From NCBI RefSeq assembly GCF_004000235.1, contig NZ_RCIO01000006.1, forward strand, positions 109,828 through 173,827: DNA of 64,000 nt, written 5' to 3'. Each line of letters opens with the position of its first letter. Position 1 is the first letter of the stretch. This document shows positions 1 through 9,444 of this stretch, one piece after another. A model generated the notes under the pieces. The model was given only the letters and a program-made list of their open reading frames with translations, made no database searches and was not told where the DNA came from. The stretch comes from Mesorhizobium sp. Z1-4. GTDB lineage: Bacteria; Pseudomonadota; Alphaproteobacteria; Rhizobiales; Rhizobiaceae. The position numbers and the translations under genes are program-made.

Positions 1-1229
1 ATTCCGAAAAGCTCTTCCCTGGATTGTCGGAGGTTGTTGCCGGACCGATGACCGTTGAGGTCGAGCAACTTGGCCCAGGACGCGAGAAAGTCCATGTCGA
101 TCTGGCTCGCGCCACGCTCAAGCTGCCCTGGATCGGCTGGGAGAAAGCCAGCGGCGTTGCGGCAAGTGCCGACTTCGTCATGTCGCGCGACGAAGCGAAC
201 GCCGAGCTCGACGATTTCAGGATTGCCGGCAAGGGCTTTGGCGCATCCGGCACACTGTCGGTCGATGAGGACGGCTTAGCCCGCGCCCGCCTCGACGGTG
301 TCGCTTTCGGTCAGGGCGACGATATCTCGGTTGCGGTGGACCGGTCCCGCGGCCGGTACGATGTCAAGGTTACCGGCGAGAGGCTCGACGCGCGGTTTCT
401 GATCGATGAGTTTGGTTCTGCGCTGCCCGGCGGCGGTTCAGTGGAGGCTGGCGGCTCGGCCTCGGCAAATATCAACGCCGAGATCGCTCAGCTGATCGGC
501 TATAATGGCGAGACCCTGACCGGAGCCCGTTTCGCCTATGCGGATTCGTCAGGCCAGGTGCCGGGGATACGCATTTCGGCCGCAACACCCCAGGGTGCGC
601 GCGCGACATTGGTCGACGCTTCGGCCGGAGGCTCCCGCAAGGTGGAATTGAAGGCGGATGACGCGGGAGCCGTGCTCCGGTTTCTCGACATATACGACAA
701 GCTCGATGGTGGGCGCGCAGCCCTCAGCCTTGCCGGCGCCTCCGGGCCGTTGCAGGGAAGGCTGGAAATGCTGGACTTTGCGCTCATCGACGAAGCCAGG
801 CTTCAATCGATGGTCGCCGAAGCGCCCGGCGGGCAGGAGCGCTCGCTCAACGACGCGCTTCGGCGCGATGTCGACGTATCGCGGGCCCGCTTCAGCCGCG
901 GCTCGGCCCGCGTCGAGATGGGTAGCGACTATATGCGGATAGAGGACGGCGTGGTGAGCGGTCCGAGCATCGGTTCGACTTTTGCCGGCACGGTCTTCGA
1001 CGCCGACGGCAATATGTCGATAAGCGGGACCTTCTTGCCCGCTTACGGCATCAATCGGATTTTCGGTGAGATTCCCTTGCTCGGCCAGGTGCTGGGCAAT
1101 GGCCGCGGCGGCGGTCTTCTGGGCGTCACCTACAAGCTGTCCGGGCCGGCTAAGGCGCCGACGCTGCAGGTGAATCCGCTTTCGATTGTGGCGCCCGGCA
1201 TTTTCAGGTCGATATTCGAGTACCGCTAG
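1..1229 (+). CDS. AsmA-like / DUF3971 family envelope protein, C-terminal part (5' truncated by window edge)
   Basis: The frame is open from the first bases of the window, so this is the last ~408 residues of a longer protein. The sequence is rich in alternating beta-strand repeats with many Gly, Asp and Ser. It ends in a Gly-rich block (ISGTFLPAYGINRIFGEIP, then LLGVTYKLSGPAKAPTLQVNP) typical of the C-terminal region of large AsmA/YhdP-like proteins. By family knowledge these are inner-membrane-anchored periplasmic proteins linked to phospholipid transport or outer-membrane assembly. The N-terminal membrane anchor lies outside the window. It converges on the next gene nine bases after its stop. 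The superfamily call is fairly secure; the role is inferred. Confidence 0.75.
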   Translation, partial: SEKLFPGLSEVVAGPMTVEVEQLGPGREKVHVDLARATLKLPWIGWEKASGVAASADFVMSRDEANAELDDFRIAGKGFGASGTLSVDEDGLARARLDGVAFGQGDDISVAVDRSRGRYDVKVTGERLDARFLIDEFGSALPGGGSVEAGGSASANINAEIAQLIGYNGETLTGARFAYADSSGQVPGIRISAATPQGARATLVDASAGGSRKVELKADDAGAVLRFLDIYDKLDGGRAALSLAGASGPLQGRLEMLDFALIDEARLQSMVAEAPGGQERSLNDALRRDVDVSRARFSRGSARVEMGSDYMRIEDGVVSGPSIGSTFAGTVFDADGNMSISGTFLPAYGINRIFGEIPLLGQVLGNGRGGGLLGVTYKLSGPAKAPTLQVNPLSIVAPGIFRSIFEYR

Positions 1230-1238
1230 CCGGACGGA

Positions 1239-1787
1239 TTACTGGTTGATCGCGCCCACGGACCCGCCGTCAAGGCGCTTGAGGCTCATGCCGATAACCG
1301 GAACAAGTTGCTCCTCGACCTTCACCGATACCGTCACATTCATTGTGTCTTCGTCGGCCATTCGTGCCTGCATCGCACCGTCCAGCGACGCGCGAGCGAG
1401 TTTGAAGACCACGCGGTTCGATGCCACCGAGCCGCCGACGACATCGAGGCCTTTGCCGGCAGCACCGTCCATGAACGTGCCCCGATAACCCCTGCGGCCG
1501 GATTTCTCGATCGCCGCCGACATTTTCTGGGTGAACAGCCCCACACGGCAACCGCCGTCAAGCGCCATGCCGACTTTGCCGTCCGGCGTCGTGCCGGTGA
1601 AGTTGCAGACGAATTTCGTACCCTTGTATTTGCCGGCAACGATTTCCCCGGGGCCGGACCAGCGCCCTTCCACTGAGCTGAAGAAACGCCGCTCGCGCTC
1701 CGATGCGTTCGCATTCTGAGCGGAACCGACGGCAACAACGCCGACAACCAGAGGGACTACGGCGGACATAAGGGAACGAATGATCAT
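1239..1787 (-). CDS. Hypothetical secreted protein
   Basis: About 182 residues. The ATG at 1787 gives a classic signal peptide (MIIRSLMSAVVPLVVGVVAV, then an Ala-rich cleavage region). A TTG 16 codons upstream (1835) is possible but would put extra residues before the signal. The mature part has two Cys (KFVCNF, GGCRVG) that could form a disulfide, and no enzyme motif I recognise. It resembles small conserved periplasmic proteins of rhizobia, but I cannot name the family. It is convergent with the AsmA-like gene and has no close operon partner. Confidence 0.6.
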   Translation of the reverse strand: MIIRSLMSAVVPLVVGVVAVGSAQNANASERERRFFSSVEGRWSGPGEIVAGKYKGTKFVCNFTGTTPDGKVGMALDGGCRVGLFTQKMSAAIEKSGRRGYRGTFMDGAAGKGLDVVGGSVASNRVVFKLARASLDGAMQARMADEDTMNVTVSVKVEEQLVPVIGMSLKRLDGGSVGAINQ

Positions 1788-1890
1788 TGGACACCCGACA
1801 ACGGCAGACGCGAAAGCTGCAAGAACAATGAACAATATTGGTTAACGCTTCGCTAGTGCGATGATGCGCCAGCGCGCGTCGCTGCGCAAG

Positions 1891-2973
1891 TCAGCGGGCG
1901 GTCTTGCCGGGCTCTGCACCTTCGCGGGCCGAAAACTTCGTCAGCGTCGAAACGAATTCGCTCATGCCTGGCCGTTTCACTGCCTTGAAGGGCAGGGGGC
2001 GGGCGGTCTCCATTGCGGCGATACCAATTCGCGCAGTCATCATCCCGTTAATGACGCCTTCGCCGAGTTTGGCCGACAGGCGCGCTGCCAGCCCATGTCC
2101 AACCAGCTGCTGTACGAGACTGTCGCCGGCTGCGATCGATCCGGTAACGGCAAGGTGTGCGATGACCGAGCGCCCGAGCCGGACAAAACCGAGTGTGCCC
2201 GGCCGGGCACCGTAGAGCTCCGAAAGGCGGCGAATGAGCCTTCCGGCCTCGAACACGACATAACCGACATCGAACAGCGCCCGCGGACTGACCGCGGTGA
2301 CGATCGACACGCGTTTGGCCGCGTCCGCGATCAGTGTGCTCGCCTGCCGGTCCAGCGGCTCAAGCAGCTCGGTCTCGGCAAGACGAATGAGGTCCGGCCC
2401 GTCGATCACGTCGTCTTTCAGCTCGGCCAGCGATTTTCGGCCCGCGGCCGTGCCCGGATTGGCGGCCAGAAAGGACGACAGGTCGCCGACCAGACGCCGC
2501 GCTTCGCGCCCGCCACCTGCCGCTTCCGCCTTTGCCGCACGGGAACGCAGGTTTTCGACGGAAGCCAGTCTGCGGATGGCGACGATCTCGCGCGTAACGA
2601 TGGCAAAGAGAGCCAGCGCGGCTATGGCGGCCAGCCCGGCGGCTGCCCAGCCCAGCCAGTCAGCGCGCGCGAACAGGTCGCGGATCAATCCGTCGACCCA
2701 AAGTCCGATGGCCGCCGAGACCAGGAGACCGAATGCCGTAGCGAAGATCGTACCGAGCCGCGACCTGCGCCGCCGTACGGGCAGCGGCGGTGGCTCGAGC
2801 TCGGCCGGGTCGAGTTCGTCGAAGATGTCGACGGCAGCAGGCACCACGTTACCGGCCTTTTCGGCCTTCACGGCATAAGGTTTGCGCGGCGTCGAGGGTT
2901 TGGTCTTTGCTGCTTCCTGACCCGGACGTTCAGGCTCCACCTTGAACGAAGCCGGTTTTCTGGTCTGGGTCAT
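1891..2973 (-). CDS. YcjF-type UPF0283 family membrane protein
   Basis: 360 residues from the ATG at 2973, which overlaps the ycjX stop by four bases (ATGA). This supports this start over longer upstream options. The N-terminal ~70 residues are charged and Pro-rich, and an RRRR stretch precedes two predicted membrane helices (about residues 80-125: GTIFATAFGLLVSAAIGLWV and a Gly/Ala-rich helix). The rest is a soluble helical domain with the family pattern of the TIGR01620/YcjF group. YcjF travels with the P-loop protein YcjX in many proteobacteria and the pair is linked to envelope stress. The molecular function is not known. Confidence 0.85.
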   Translation of the reverse strand: MTQTRKPASFKVEPERPGQEAAKTKPSTPRKPYAVKAEKAGNVVPAAVDIFDELDPAELEPPPLPVRRRRSRLGTIFATAFGLLVSAAIGLWVDGLIRDLFARADWLGWAAAGLAAIAALALFAIVTREIVAIRRLASVENLRSRAAKAEAAGGGREARRLVGDLSSFLAANPGTAAGRKSLAELKDDVIDGPDLIRLAETELLEPLDRQASTLIADAAKRVSIVTAVSPRALFDVGYVVFEAGRLIRRLSELYGARPGTLGFVRLGRSVIAHLAVTGSIAAGDSLVQQLVGHGLAARLSAKLGEGVINGMMTARIGIAAMETARPLPFKAVKRPGMSEFVSTLTKFSAREGAEPGKTAR

Positions 2974-4445
2974 GCGAGCCTGTCTCCAAGCAGGAACTGC
3001 AGCGCCCTGTCGAGGCGGATATGCGGCAGAGACAACTTCAGCCCTTCGGCAGATTCCTCCACCTTGGGCGGCTTGAACCTGACAAATCTCAACTCGGTCT
3101 CGTGCTGGTCGCCATGCACGCCATTGGCTTTGAAGAGTTGCGACGGTTTGTCGGGCAGATCGCCAGGGAATACGGCTGTTTCGGTTTTGCCGTCGAATGT
3201 CTCGTCGCCGATCGTTTCGCCGTCCATCGGCGTGCCGATGATGACCGGCAGCGTTTCGCGGCCGTTTTTCACGGTGCCTTCGCGTGTAGCGCGGACGGCT
3301 GCCATGGCGACAGCTTCCACATCTGCTCCCGAGAAGCCGGCTCTGGCGATCGCGCGTTCTGCAAGCCTGCGCACGATCGCTTCCAGCTTGTCGTGTTCTG
3401 TATGGTGAATGTGGTCGGCTTTGGTGGCGGCCACCAGAATACGGTCGATGCGGCGCGAAAACAGATCGATGAACGGGTTTCCGCGCCCGGGACGGAAACA
3501 TTCGAGGATTTCAGTCAGCGCGCGTTCCAGGTCGGCGACCGCGGCGGTGCCGGCATTGATCGCCTGCATCGCGTCGACAAGTACGATCTGCCGGTCAAGT
3601 CTGGTGATATGCTCGCGAAAGAAAGGCTTCACGACATGTGTCTTGTAGGATTCGTAGCGTCTGGCCATCACCGCGCGCAGCGACCCGGGTTTCGCGGGTT
3701 GTCCGCTGGACGGCAGGGGAGCGAAGGTCAGCGCCGGCGAACCTTCCAGATCGCCCGGCATGAGAAACCGTCCCGGCGGTAGTGTCGAAAGCGCTCTTTC
3801 GTCCTGCTTGCAGGCGCGGAGATAGTCCGCGAAGGTTTCGAAAAGCCGTCGCGCCAGCGTCTCATCGGCAGGCGCGTCTGGATCGACTGAACGTGTATGT
3901 TCGCGCCACTTTGCGGAAAGTTCCGAACGCACCGGCAGTTCGGCGAGCTCGAAGGCTTCGCGCGAGAACTGATCGAAGGATTTTCCGAGAAGCGGAAGGT
4001 CGAGCAGCCACTCGCCCGGATAGTCGACAATGTCGAGCGACAGTCGGCCGGCCGAGAACATGCGGTTCCATGCCGAGGCGGATTCATACTCGATCGTCAG
4101 CCGCAATTCGGAGATCGCGCGTGTGGAGGCAGGCCACACACGCTCCTGCACCAGCGCTGCGATGTGGTCCTCATACTGAAACCGGGGCACCGCGTCGTCC
4201 GGCTGGTGCTGTAGGTAAGCTTTCGCGATGCGGCCGGATTTTTGCGCTTCGAACAGCGGCAGCCGCCCGCCATGCATGAGGTTGTGAACCAGCGCGGAAA
4301 TAAAAACTGTCTTGCCGGCGCGCGACAGCCCGCTGACGCCAAGCCGGAGCGACGGCGAAAACAGATTGGCTGCGCGCCCCGTTACCGTGTCTAACGCGAT
4401 GCGGGCTTCGTCTGTCAGGGATGTCAGTGCTGGCAATCGCGTCAC
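2970..4445 (-). CDS. YcjX family P-loop NTPase
   Basis: 491 residues, GTG start at 4445. A Walker A motif (GLSRAGKT) lies at about residues 38-45, and the protein runs collinear with the YcjX-like family, including IVDYPGEWLLDLPLL (Walker B region) and ILVAATKADHIHH (a TKxD-type base-recognition motif). It is probably a GTP- or ATP-binding protein at the inner membrane with YcjF, whose start codon overlaps its stop. The length is normal for the family. The physiological role is unknown; a link to envelope stress is from family knowledge only. Confidence 0.88.
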   Translation of the reverse strand: MTRLPALTSLTDEARIALDTVTGRAANLFSPSLRLGVSGLSRAGKTVFISALVHNLMHGGRLPLFEAQKSGRIAKAYLQHQPDDAVPRFQYEDHIAALVQERVWPASTRAISELRLTIEYESASAWNRMFSAGRLSLDIVDYPGEWLLDLPLLGKSFDQFSREAFELAELPVRSELSAKWREHTRSVDPDAPADETLARRLFETFADYLRACKQDERALSTLPPGRFLMPGDLEGSPALTFAPLPSSGQPAKPGSLRAVMARRYESYKTHVVKPFFREHITRLDRQIVLVDAMQAINAGTAAVADLERALTEILECFRPGRGNPFIDLFSRRIDRILVAATKADHIHHTEHDKLEAIVRRLAERAIARAGFSGADVEAVAMAAVRATREGTVKNGRETLPVIIGTPMDGETIGDETFDGKTETAVFPGDLPDKPSQLFKANGVHGDQHETELRFVRFKPPKVEESAEGLKLSLPHIRLDRALQFLLGDRLA

Positions 4446-4499
4446 CCGGTTGATCTGACTGCGATATAAGCGCGCCGGGCGCGACTTTCAAAATCGGCG

Positions 4500-5009
4500 T
4501 TAAGCGCGCCGTTTGGTCAGAAAGGCCTCAAGCCGGCCCTTGCCGGGCGTTGCCGATGATAACGGCCCATCGAAGGCGATGACCGCCAGGCCCGATTTCG
4601 GGAATCCCGAGGCCAGGACCGACAAAGCAGCCTCCTCACCTTCGCCGGACAGGGTCTCCGCCAGGTCTTCCATCATTGGATTGTGACCCACCAGCATGAT
4701 GCGTTCTGCCGCGGGTGCGGCGCGCGCGATCTCAAGGTAACCGGACGCGTCCGAGGAATAGAGCTCGTTGAGATACGTTACCCGGTCTTCCAGCCCGCCG
4801 AGCACGTCCGCCACGCCCAGCCAGGTCTCGCGCGCCCTGCGGGCGGTCGAACAAAGCACGATGTCGGGGACGAGGCCGGCCTCGACGATCTGTTCTCCGA
4901 TCGATCTTGAATCTGCTACGCCGGATGCCTTCAGCGCCCTGTCGAAATCCGTTTCGCCGGGGGACGCCCAGACGGCCTTGGCATGGCGCAAAAGCAGCAA
5001 TCGGCTCAT
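4500..5009 (-). CDS. SixA-type histidine phosphatase family protein
   Basis: 169 residues from the ATG at 5009; a start ten codons upstream (5039) would only add residues before the conserved LLLRHAKA motif. RHA(K) at about residues 8-10 carries the phospho-accepting His, and VGHNPMM holds the second catalytic His. These are signatures of the short branch-1 histidine phosphatases such as SixA, which removes phosphate from His-phosphotransfer proteins or phosphocarriers. The real substrate here is unknown. It lies upstream of, and in the same direction as, ycjX, with a gap of ~55 bases. Confidence 0.85.
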   Translation of the reverse strand: MSRLLLLRHAKAVWASPGETDFDRALKASGVADSRSIGEQIVEAGLVPDIVLCSTARRARETWLGVADVLGGLEDRVTYLNELYSSDASGYLEIARAAPAAERIMLVGHNPMMEDLAETLSGEGEEAALSVLASGFPKSGLAVIAFDGPLSSATPGKGRLEAFLTKRRA

Positions 5010-5151
5010 GGTCGGGTTCCGTTCAGGCAGGGCCGGCAAATGAACTGCAAGGGTCTAGGCGAAGCAACCGGCCTGCGCAACGTGTCGTTGCGGTGTCACG
5101 CTGCAATTGCCCTGGTTCGGCGGGTGTTCTGGATTGGCAGGCTTGTGTAAT

Positions 5152-5180
5152 ATGTTGAAATAGTTCGCACAATCTATAGT
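5152..5180 (+). promoter_or_regulatory. Candidate sigma-70-type promoter for dksA
   Basis: A weak -35 (ATGTTG, 5152-5157) is separated by 17 bases from a good -10 (TATAGT, 5175-5180). This would give a leader of about 130 bases before the dksA ATG. The leader also holds small GC-rich inverted repeats but no recognised riboswitch. Predicted by eye only. Confidence 0.35.
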
Positions 5181-5318
5181 TCCTCGCGCGCATTCTTGCA
5201 CAGAATTGAGGCATGCGTTCAACGTATTAACAAAACCGTGAGGCGGTACGCCTTTACGCTTGTACCCCTACCGGCCTCCGAATATATAGGCGCCGGGTCG
5301 TCCAGTGGGGTGAGTCGA

Positions 5319-5735
5319 ATGAGTGAACTCGTTGACAATGACTACGTGCCCTCGGAGAAGGAGCCGTTCATGAACGAACGGCAGCGAGCATATTTCCGAG
5401 CCAAGCTCGTGGACTGGAAAAACGATATTTTGCGCGAAGCGCGCGAAACGCTTGAGATACTGCAGCAGGAAAACGCCAACCACCCCGATCTGGCGGATCG
5501 GGCCTCGTCGGAGACCGACCGCGCGATTGAGTTGCGCGCCCGTGACCGGCAGCGCAAGCTGATTGCCAAGATCGATGCCGCCCTGCAGCGTATTGAGGAC
5601 GGGACGTATGGCTTCTGTGAGGAAACCGGCGAGCCGATTTCTCTGAAGCGGCTGGATGCCCGGCCGATCGCAACGCTTTCGCTGGAAGCGCAGGAGCGTC
5701 ATGAACGGCGCGAAAAGGTCTATCGGGACGATTGA
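5319..5735 (+). CDS. dksA: RNA polymerase-binding transcription factor DksA
   Basis: 138 residues from the ATG at 5319. A longer frame from 5196 has no conserved sequence. An N-terminal coiled coil (about residues 20-80) leads to the C4-type zinc-finger region, reduced here to GFCEETGEPIS followed by LDARPIATLSLEAQERHERR, as in alphaproteobacterial DksA where two of the four Cys are missing. DksA binds the secondary channel of RNA polymerase and, with ppGpp, adjusts rRNA and amino-acid gene transcription. It is monocistronic, with its own leader and terminator. Confidence 0.93.
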   Translation: MSELVDNDYVPSEKEPFMNERQRAYFRAKLVDWKNDILREARETLEILQQENANHPDLADRASSETDRAIELRARDRQRKLIAKIDAALQRIEDGTYGFCEETGEPISLKRLDARPIATLSLEAQERHERREKVYRDD

Positions 5736-5757
5736 TGTCCGCCTGTTTCCGATAAAG

Positions 5758-5783
5758 AGCCCGGCTGATGCCGGGCTTTTTTA
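5758..5783 (+). terminator. Rho-independent terminator of dksA
   Basis: A perfect 8-bp stem (AGCCCGGC/GCCGGGCT) with a TGAT loop is followed by a run of six T. The T-run overlaps the stop codon of the convergent FliO-domain gene, so the hairpin may serve both strands. Confidence 0.9.
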
Positions 5784-6599
5784 TTGCCCCGATTTTTCGC
5801 GCTGGCTGGAAAGCTCCCCGAGCAGCCGGGACATTTCGTTCTCGACCTTTTCGGGGTTCGCCGAATTGTCCGGCATCGGTGCGGGCGGCTGAGTTCTGGC
5901 CGGCCGGTCTCCGAGGGTCACTTCGAGCTCTTTCAGAAGCGCGTCGTCGAGATTGCCTGTTTCGCCTGCCGCAGCCGGAGCGGGTTTGGGCGGTTGCGCC
6001 GGCTCAGGCGGCTGCTGCGGCTTGGGTGCTGACTGCGCCGGTGAATTCGTTGGCGCCGATGCCGGCGTCGGTATATGCGCGCTGGCCGCAACCGCACCGG
6101 ATGCCGGCCGCAGCACAGACGAAATCCGCGAAGTCAGCGATGCGGGGGATGCCGGCGCAGGCGCCGGTTTGGGCGCGGCAGGGGCGGGCTGCGGCGGTGG
6201 TTCGGCTGCTGCCTGAGGCGGTCTGTGACTTTCGGGCGTTTGCCTGACCGGCATTTCTTCGACATGCCTGGGTTCCGCAGGTGCTGGCCTGCGCGCCGCC
6301 GTTTGCAGCCGTATATTCTGTTCGACCACGATGTCTGTCGGCCCGCCGATGAGCACCAGATGTTCGACATCGTCCCTGCGCACCAGCACCAGGCGGCGGT
6401 GGCTGTCGACTGCTGTCGCATCCATCACGGCCAGCCGCGTTTTGCGGTTTCGCCCGCCGGCGACGAATGTTCCGAACGTCAGACCGCGCACCACGCGCAC
6501 GATGATGAGGATCACGAGGAGCAGAATCAGCGCTCCCAGCGTCCAGATCATCGCCGAGGCGTATTCCGGTCCGGCAACGCTTTCCAGCCAAGCACGCAT
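5781..6599 (-). CDS. FliO-domain membrane protein with a Pro/Ala-rich tail
   Basis: 272 residues from the ATG at 6599, which places one membrane helix (about residues 17-38, ALILLLVILIIVRVV) at the very start. Residues 40-100 follow the FliO/MopB pattern (a small beta-rich domain ending in HLVLIGGPTDIVVEQNI). Residues 110-240 are a low-complexity Pro/Ala/Gln linker, then comes a charged helical end. FliO proper helps assemble the flagellar export gate, but no flagellar genes are nearby. The true role is unknown; this may be a FliO-fold paralogue of the rhizobial core genome. Confidence 0.72.
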   Translation of the reverse strand: MRAWLESVAGPEYASAMIWTLGALILLLVILIIVRVVRGLTFGTFVAGGRNRKTRLAVMDATAVDSHRRLVLVRRDDVEHLVLIGGPTDIVVEQNIRLQTAARRPAPAEPRHVEEMPVRQTPESHRPPQAAAEPPPQPAPAAPKPAPAPASPASLTSRISSVLRPASGAVAASAHIPTPASAPTNSPAQSAPKPQQPPEPAQPPKPAPAAAGETGNLDDALLKELEVTLGDRPARTQPPAPMPDNSANPEKVENEMSRLLGELSSQREKSGQ

Positions 6600-6787
6600 C
6601 TGTTGATCCCCTGTTGCCTCGTTTGCCAAAAACGTATCTTGCCCGCGCGGTACCCGCAAGTTCGCCGGTAGCCAACCCGTCCACTGTCCCGGTGCATCTT
6701 GCGGCGTTCGACGGCGGTGATGTATGCCGGTGCCAGATGAGGCGCGCCGCGTCCTGACTTGTGGCGAAGTACGGATACAAAAAACGC

Positions 6788-9376
6788 ATGGCCAGGAAAC
6801 CGGGTATCGATTTTCAAACCGTGCCGATCATCGATGAAGGAGCGCGTATAGGGCCGGTAACGCGACTGGTCATATTCGCGATCGTCCTGCTTGGAGCCGC
6901 GGTGTTTTTCGCGCTTTTCCGGGATTGGCTTGGGGATCAGTTTCTCCTCGGGCTGCTCGGCGTGCTGGCGATGATCGGCACCGGTTTCCTGTTCGCGGCT
7001 GCCATTGGCTTTATCCAGATTGCGCCAACATCCGCGGCCGACGAACTGGCCAAGGCATTCGTGGACTCCATGGCGCAGGGCCTGGTGATCACCGACCAGA
7101 AGGGCCGCATCGTCTACGCCAATGCCGCTTATGCGGAGATGACCGGGGCAACCTCCGCCACCGATATCAAGACCGTCGAAGGCGTGTTGATCGACAAGTC
7201 TGAGGCGGCGGGCACACTTGTAAAGCTCGGAGCTGCGTTGCGCGACGGCCATCAGGCCGAGGGCGAGTTCCGGTTGTCGAAATCGATCCGGCCGGGCGTG
7301 CCGGAGGGCGCGCGCTGGTACCGTGCCCGCGCACGGGCATTCATGCTGCCGGGCCACCGGCAGCCGTTCAACGCCTGGCAGATCGCCGATATCTCGGACG
7401 AACGTGCCGAGCAGGAACGGTATTTCCTCGATCTGCAGAAAGCGATCGACCATCTTGACCATGCGCCGGCCGGGTTTGTTTCCGCCGACCCGGAAGGCCG
7501 GATTACCTATCTCAATGCCACCCTCGCTGCGTGGCTCGGGATCGACCTGGCCAATTTCACCCCCGGCAGTCTGCGGCTCTCCGAGATCGTCGCCGGTGAC
7601 GGCATGGCGCTCATCCATGCGGTAAAGGCCGATCCCGGCACCTCGCGAGACGTGGTCATTGATCTCGATCTTGCGACGCGCGCGGGAGAGGTGCTGCCGG
7701 TCCGCTTCATGCAGCGTGTGATCGCCAACCGCGAAGGTGTGGCCGGCCCCTCGCGTACCATCGTGCTCAACCGCAGCCATGGAACCGAGACAGCGGGTGA
7801 AGACCGCGGTTCGGAAGTCCGTTTCACGCGCTTCTTCAATTCGACCCCGATGGCGATTGCCGGTGTTGACGGCGACGGGCGCATCCTGCGCACCAATGCG
7901 CCATTCCTTTCGCTGTTCGCGAGCGTGGTCGACCAGCATGCCGTCGACCGCGGCGTGAAACTGGAAGGTGTCATTCACGAGCGCGACAGGGCGGCTTTCA
8001 ACGCCGCGCTCGAGCGGGCGCGGCAGCGCCAGGCCAACATCGCGCCGATCGACACCGTGTTCCCCGACAATGACGAGCGCCATATGCGCTTTTACGTCAA
8101 CGCGATTGCCGATGAGGCAGGCGAGGGCGAAGAGGCGGCCATCGTCTATGCCGTCGAGACGACCGAGCAGAAGTCGCTTGAGGCCCAGATGGCGCAAAGC
8201 CAGAAGATGCAGGCTGTCGGTCAGCTGGCGGGCGGCATCGCGCATGACTTCAACAACGTGCTCACCGCCATCATCATGGCTTCGGATCTGCTGCTGACAA
8301 ATCACCGGCCCTCCGACCCGTCCTTCCAGGACATCATGAACATCAAGCAGAACGCCAACCGTGCGGCCTCGCTGGTTCGGCAGCTGCTGGCATTCTCGCG
8401 CCGCCAGACGATGCGGCCGGAAGTATTGAACCTCACCGACGTGCTGGCCGACCTGCGCATGCTGCTTGCCCGGCTTGTCGGCAACGACGTCAACCTCAAC
8501 GTCGAGCATGGCCGCGATCTGTGGCCGGTGCGCGCCGACATTGGCCAGTTCGAGCAGGTTATCGTCAACCTGGCCGTCAATGCGCGCGACGCGATGCCGG
8601 AGGGTGGCAATCTCACCGTCCGCACGCGTAACGTCGAGCAGGCTGAATGCGAAGGCTTCGGGCACCGCGAACTGGCGCCGGCCGATTATGTGCTGGTCGA
8701 GGTCGAGGACAACGGCACCGGTATCGACCCGGAAGTCATCCGCAAGGTGTTCGAGCCGTTCTTCACCACCAAGGAAGTCGGCAAGGGCACCGGCCTCGGC
8801 CTGTCCATGGTCTACGGCATCATCAAACAGACCGGCGGTTTCATCTTCTGCGATTCCGAACTGGGCAGCGGCACGGTCTTCCGCATCTTCCTGCCCCGCC
8901 ATGAGGTCGAGGCAACGGCCCAAGCCGCTGAAGCGCCGGCGAGCGATGCCGCAGCCGCCGAGAAAAAGCCGGTCTCCGATGCCCAGAAGGATCTGTCAGG
9001 TTCGGCCACCGTGCTTCTGGTCGAAGACGAGGACGCCGTGCGCATGGGCAATGTGCGCGCGCTCGCCTCACGCGGTTACACCGTCCATGAGGCATCGTCC
9101 GGTGTCGAGGCGCTCGAGGTCTTCAACGAGCTCGAAGGCAAGGTCGATATCGTCGTCTCCGACGTCGTCATGCCCGAGATGGACGGCCCGACGCTGCTGA
9201 CCGAGCTCAGAAAGCTGCAGCCGGATATCCGTTTCATCTTTGTGTCGGGTTACGCCGAGGATGCCTTCGCCAAGAGCTTGCCGGCCGATGCGAAATTCGG
9301 CTTCCTGCCGAAGCCGTTCTCTCTGAAACAGCTGGCGACGACCGTGAAGGACATGCTCGATCGCGAGCCGGGGTGA
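6788..9376 (+). CDS. cckA: Cell-cycle hybrid sensor histidine kinase CckA
   Basis: 862 residues from the ATG at 6788; a GTG at 6761 would add nine residues. Two membrane helices (about residues 20-75) are followed by PAS domains, a HisKA region ([14 protein letters not shown], His near residue 485), a HATPase domain (VEDNGTGI, then [12 protein letters not shown]) and a C-terminal receiver with its Asp near residue 790 ([10 protein letters not shown]). This architecture and the HDFNN box are those of CckA, which feeds phosphate through ChpT to CtrA and CpdR to control division, motility and DNA replication. A perfect CtrA site follows the gene. Divergent from the FliO-domain gene. Confidence 0.92.
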   Translation: MARKPGIDFQTVPIIDEGARIGPVTRLVIFAIVLLGAAVFFALFRDWLGDQFLLGLLGVLAMIGTGFLFAAAIGFIQIAPTSAADELAKAFVDSMAQGLVITDQKGRIVYANAAYAEMTGATSATDIKTVEGVLIDKSEAAGTLVKLGAALRDGHQAEGEFRLSKSIRPGVPEGARWYRARARAFMLPGHRQPFNAWQIADISDERAEQERYFLDLQKAIDHLDHAPAGFVSADPEGRITYLNATLAAWLGIDLANFTPGSLRLSEIVAGDGMALIHAVKADPGTSRDVVIDLDLATRAGEVLPVRFMQRVIANREGVAGPSRTIVLNRSHGTETAGEDRGSEVRFTRFFNSTPMAIAGVDGDGRILRTNAPFLSLFASVVDQHAVDRGVKLEGVIHERDRAAFNAALERARQRQANIAPIDTVFPDNDERHMRFYVNAIADEAGEGEEAAIVYAVETTEQKSLEAQMAQSQKMQAVGQLAGGIAHDFNNVLTAIIMASDLLLTNHRPSDPSFQDIMNIKQNANRAASLVRQLLAFSRRQTMRPEVLNLTDVLADLRMLLARLVGNDVNLNVEHGRDLWPVRADIGQFEQVIVNLAVNARDAMPEGGNLTVRTRNVEQAECEGFGHRELAPADYVLVEVEDNGTGIDPEVIRKVFEPFFTTKEVGKGTGLGLSMVYGIIKQTGGFIFCDSELGSGTVFRIFLPRHEVEATAQAAEAPASDAAAAEKKPVSDAQKDLSGSATVLLVEDEDAVRMGNVRALASRGYTVHEASSGVEALEVFNELEGKVDIVVSDVVMPEMDGPTLLTELRKLQPDIRFIFVSGYAEDAFAKSLPADAKFGFLPKPFSLKQLATTVKDMLDREPG

Positions 9377-9381
9377 GCGTA

Positions 9382-9397
9382 TTAACCGTTCGTTAAC
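9382..9397 (+). promoter_or_regulatory. CtrA-binding box (TTAA-N7-TTAAC)
   Basis: TTAA at 9382-9385, seven bases, then TTAAC at 9393-9397: a full match to the CtrA consensus. It sits between the cckA stop and the small secreted-protein gene starting at 9445, about 50 bases upstream of that start, where it could activate or repress that promoter. Confidence 0.65.
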
Positions 9398-9444
9398 CAT
9401 CGCGGCGCAGCATCTCTTTGGGAGGAGACCCAAGGAGAACTGCC

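Noticed and set aside
1861..3408. 515-codon plus-strand open frame
   Set aside because: It lies antisense to ycjF and ycjX, which have clear family motifs and a 4-bp ATGA coupling. It is a high-GC shadow.
6548..8923. 791-codon minus-strand open frame over cckA
   Set aside because: cckA on the other strand has complete kinase and receiver motifs; the antisense product has no recognisable domain.
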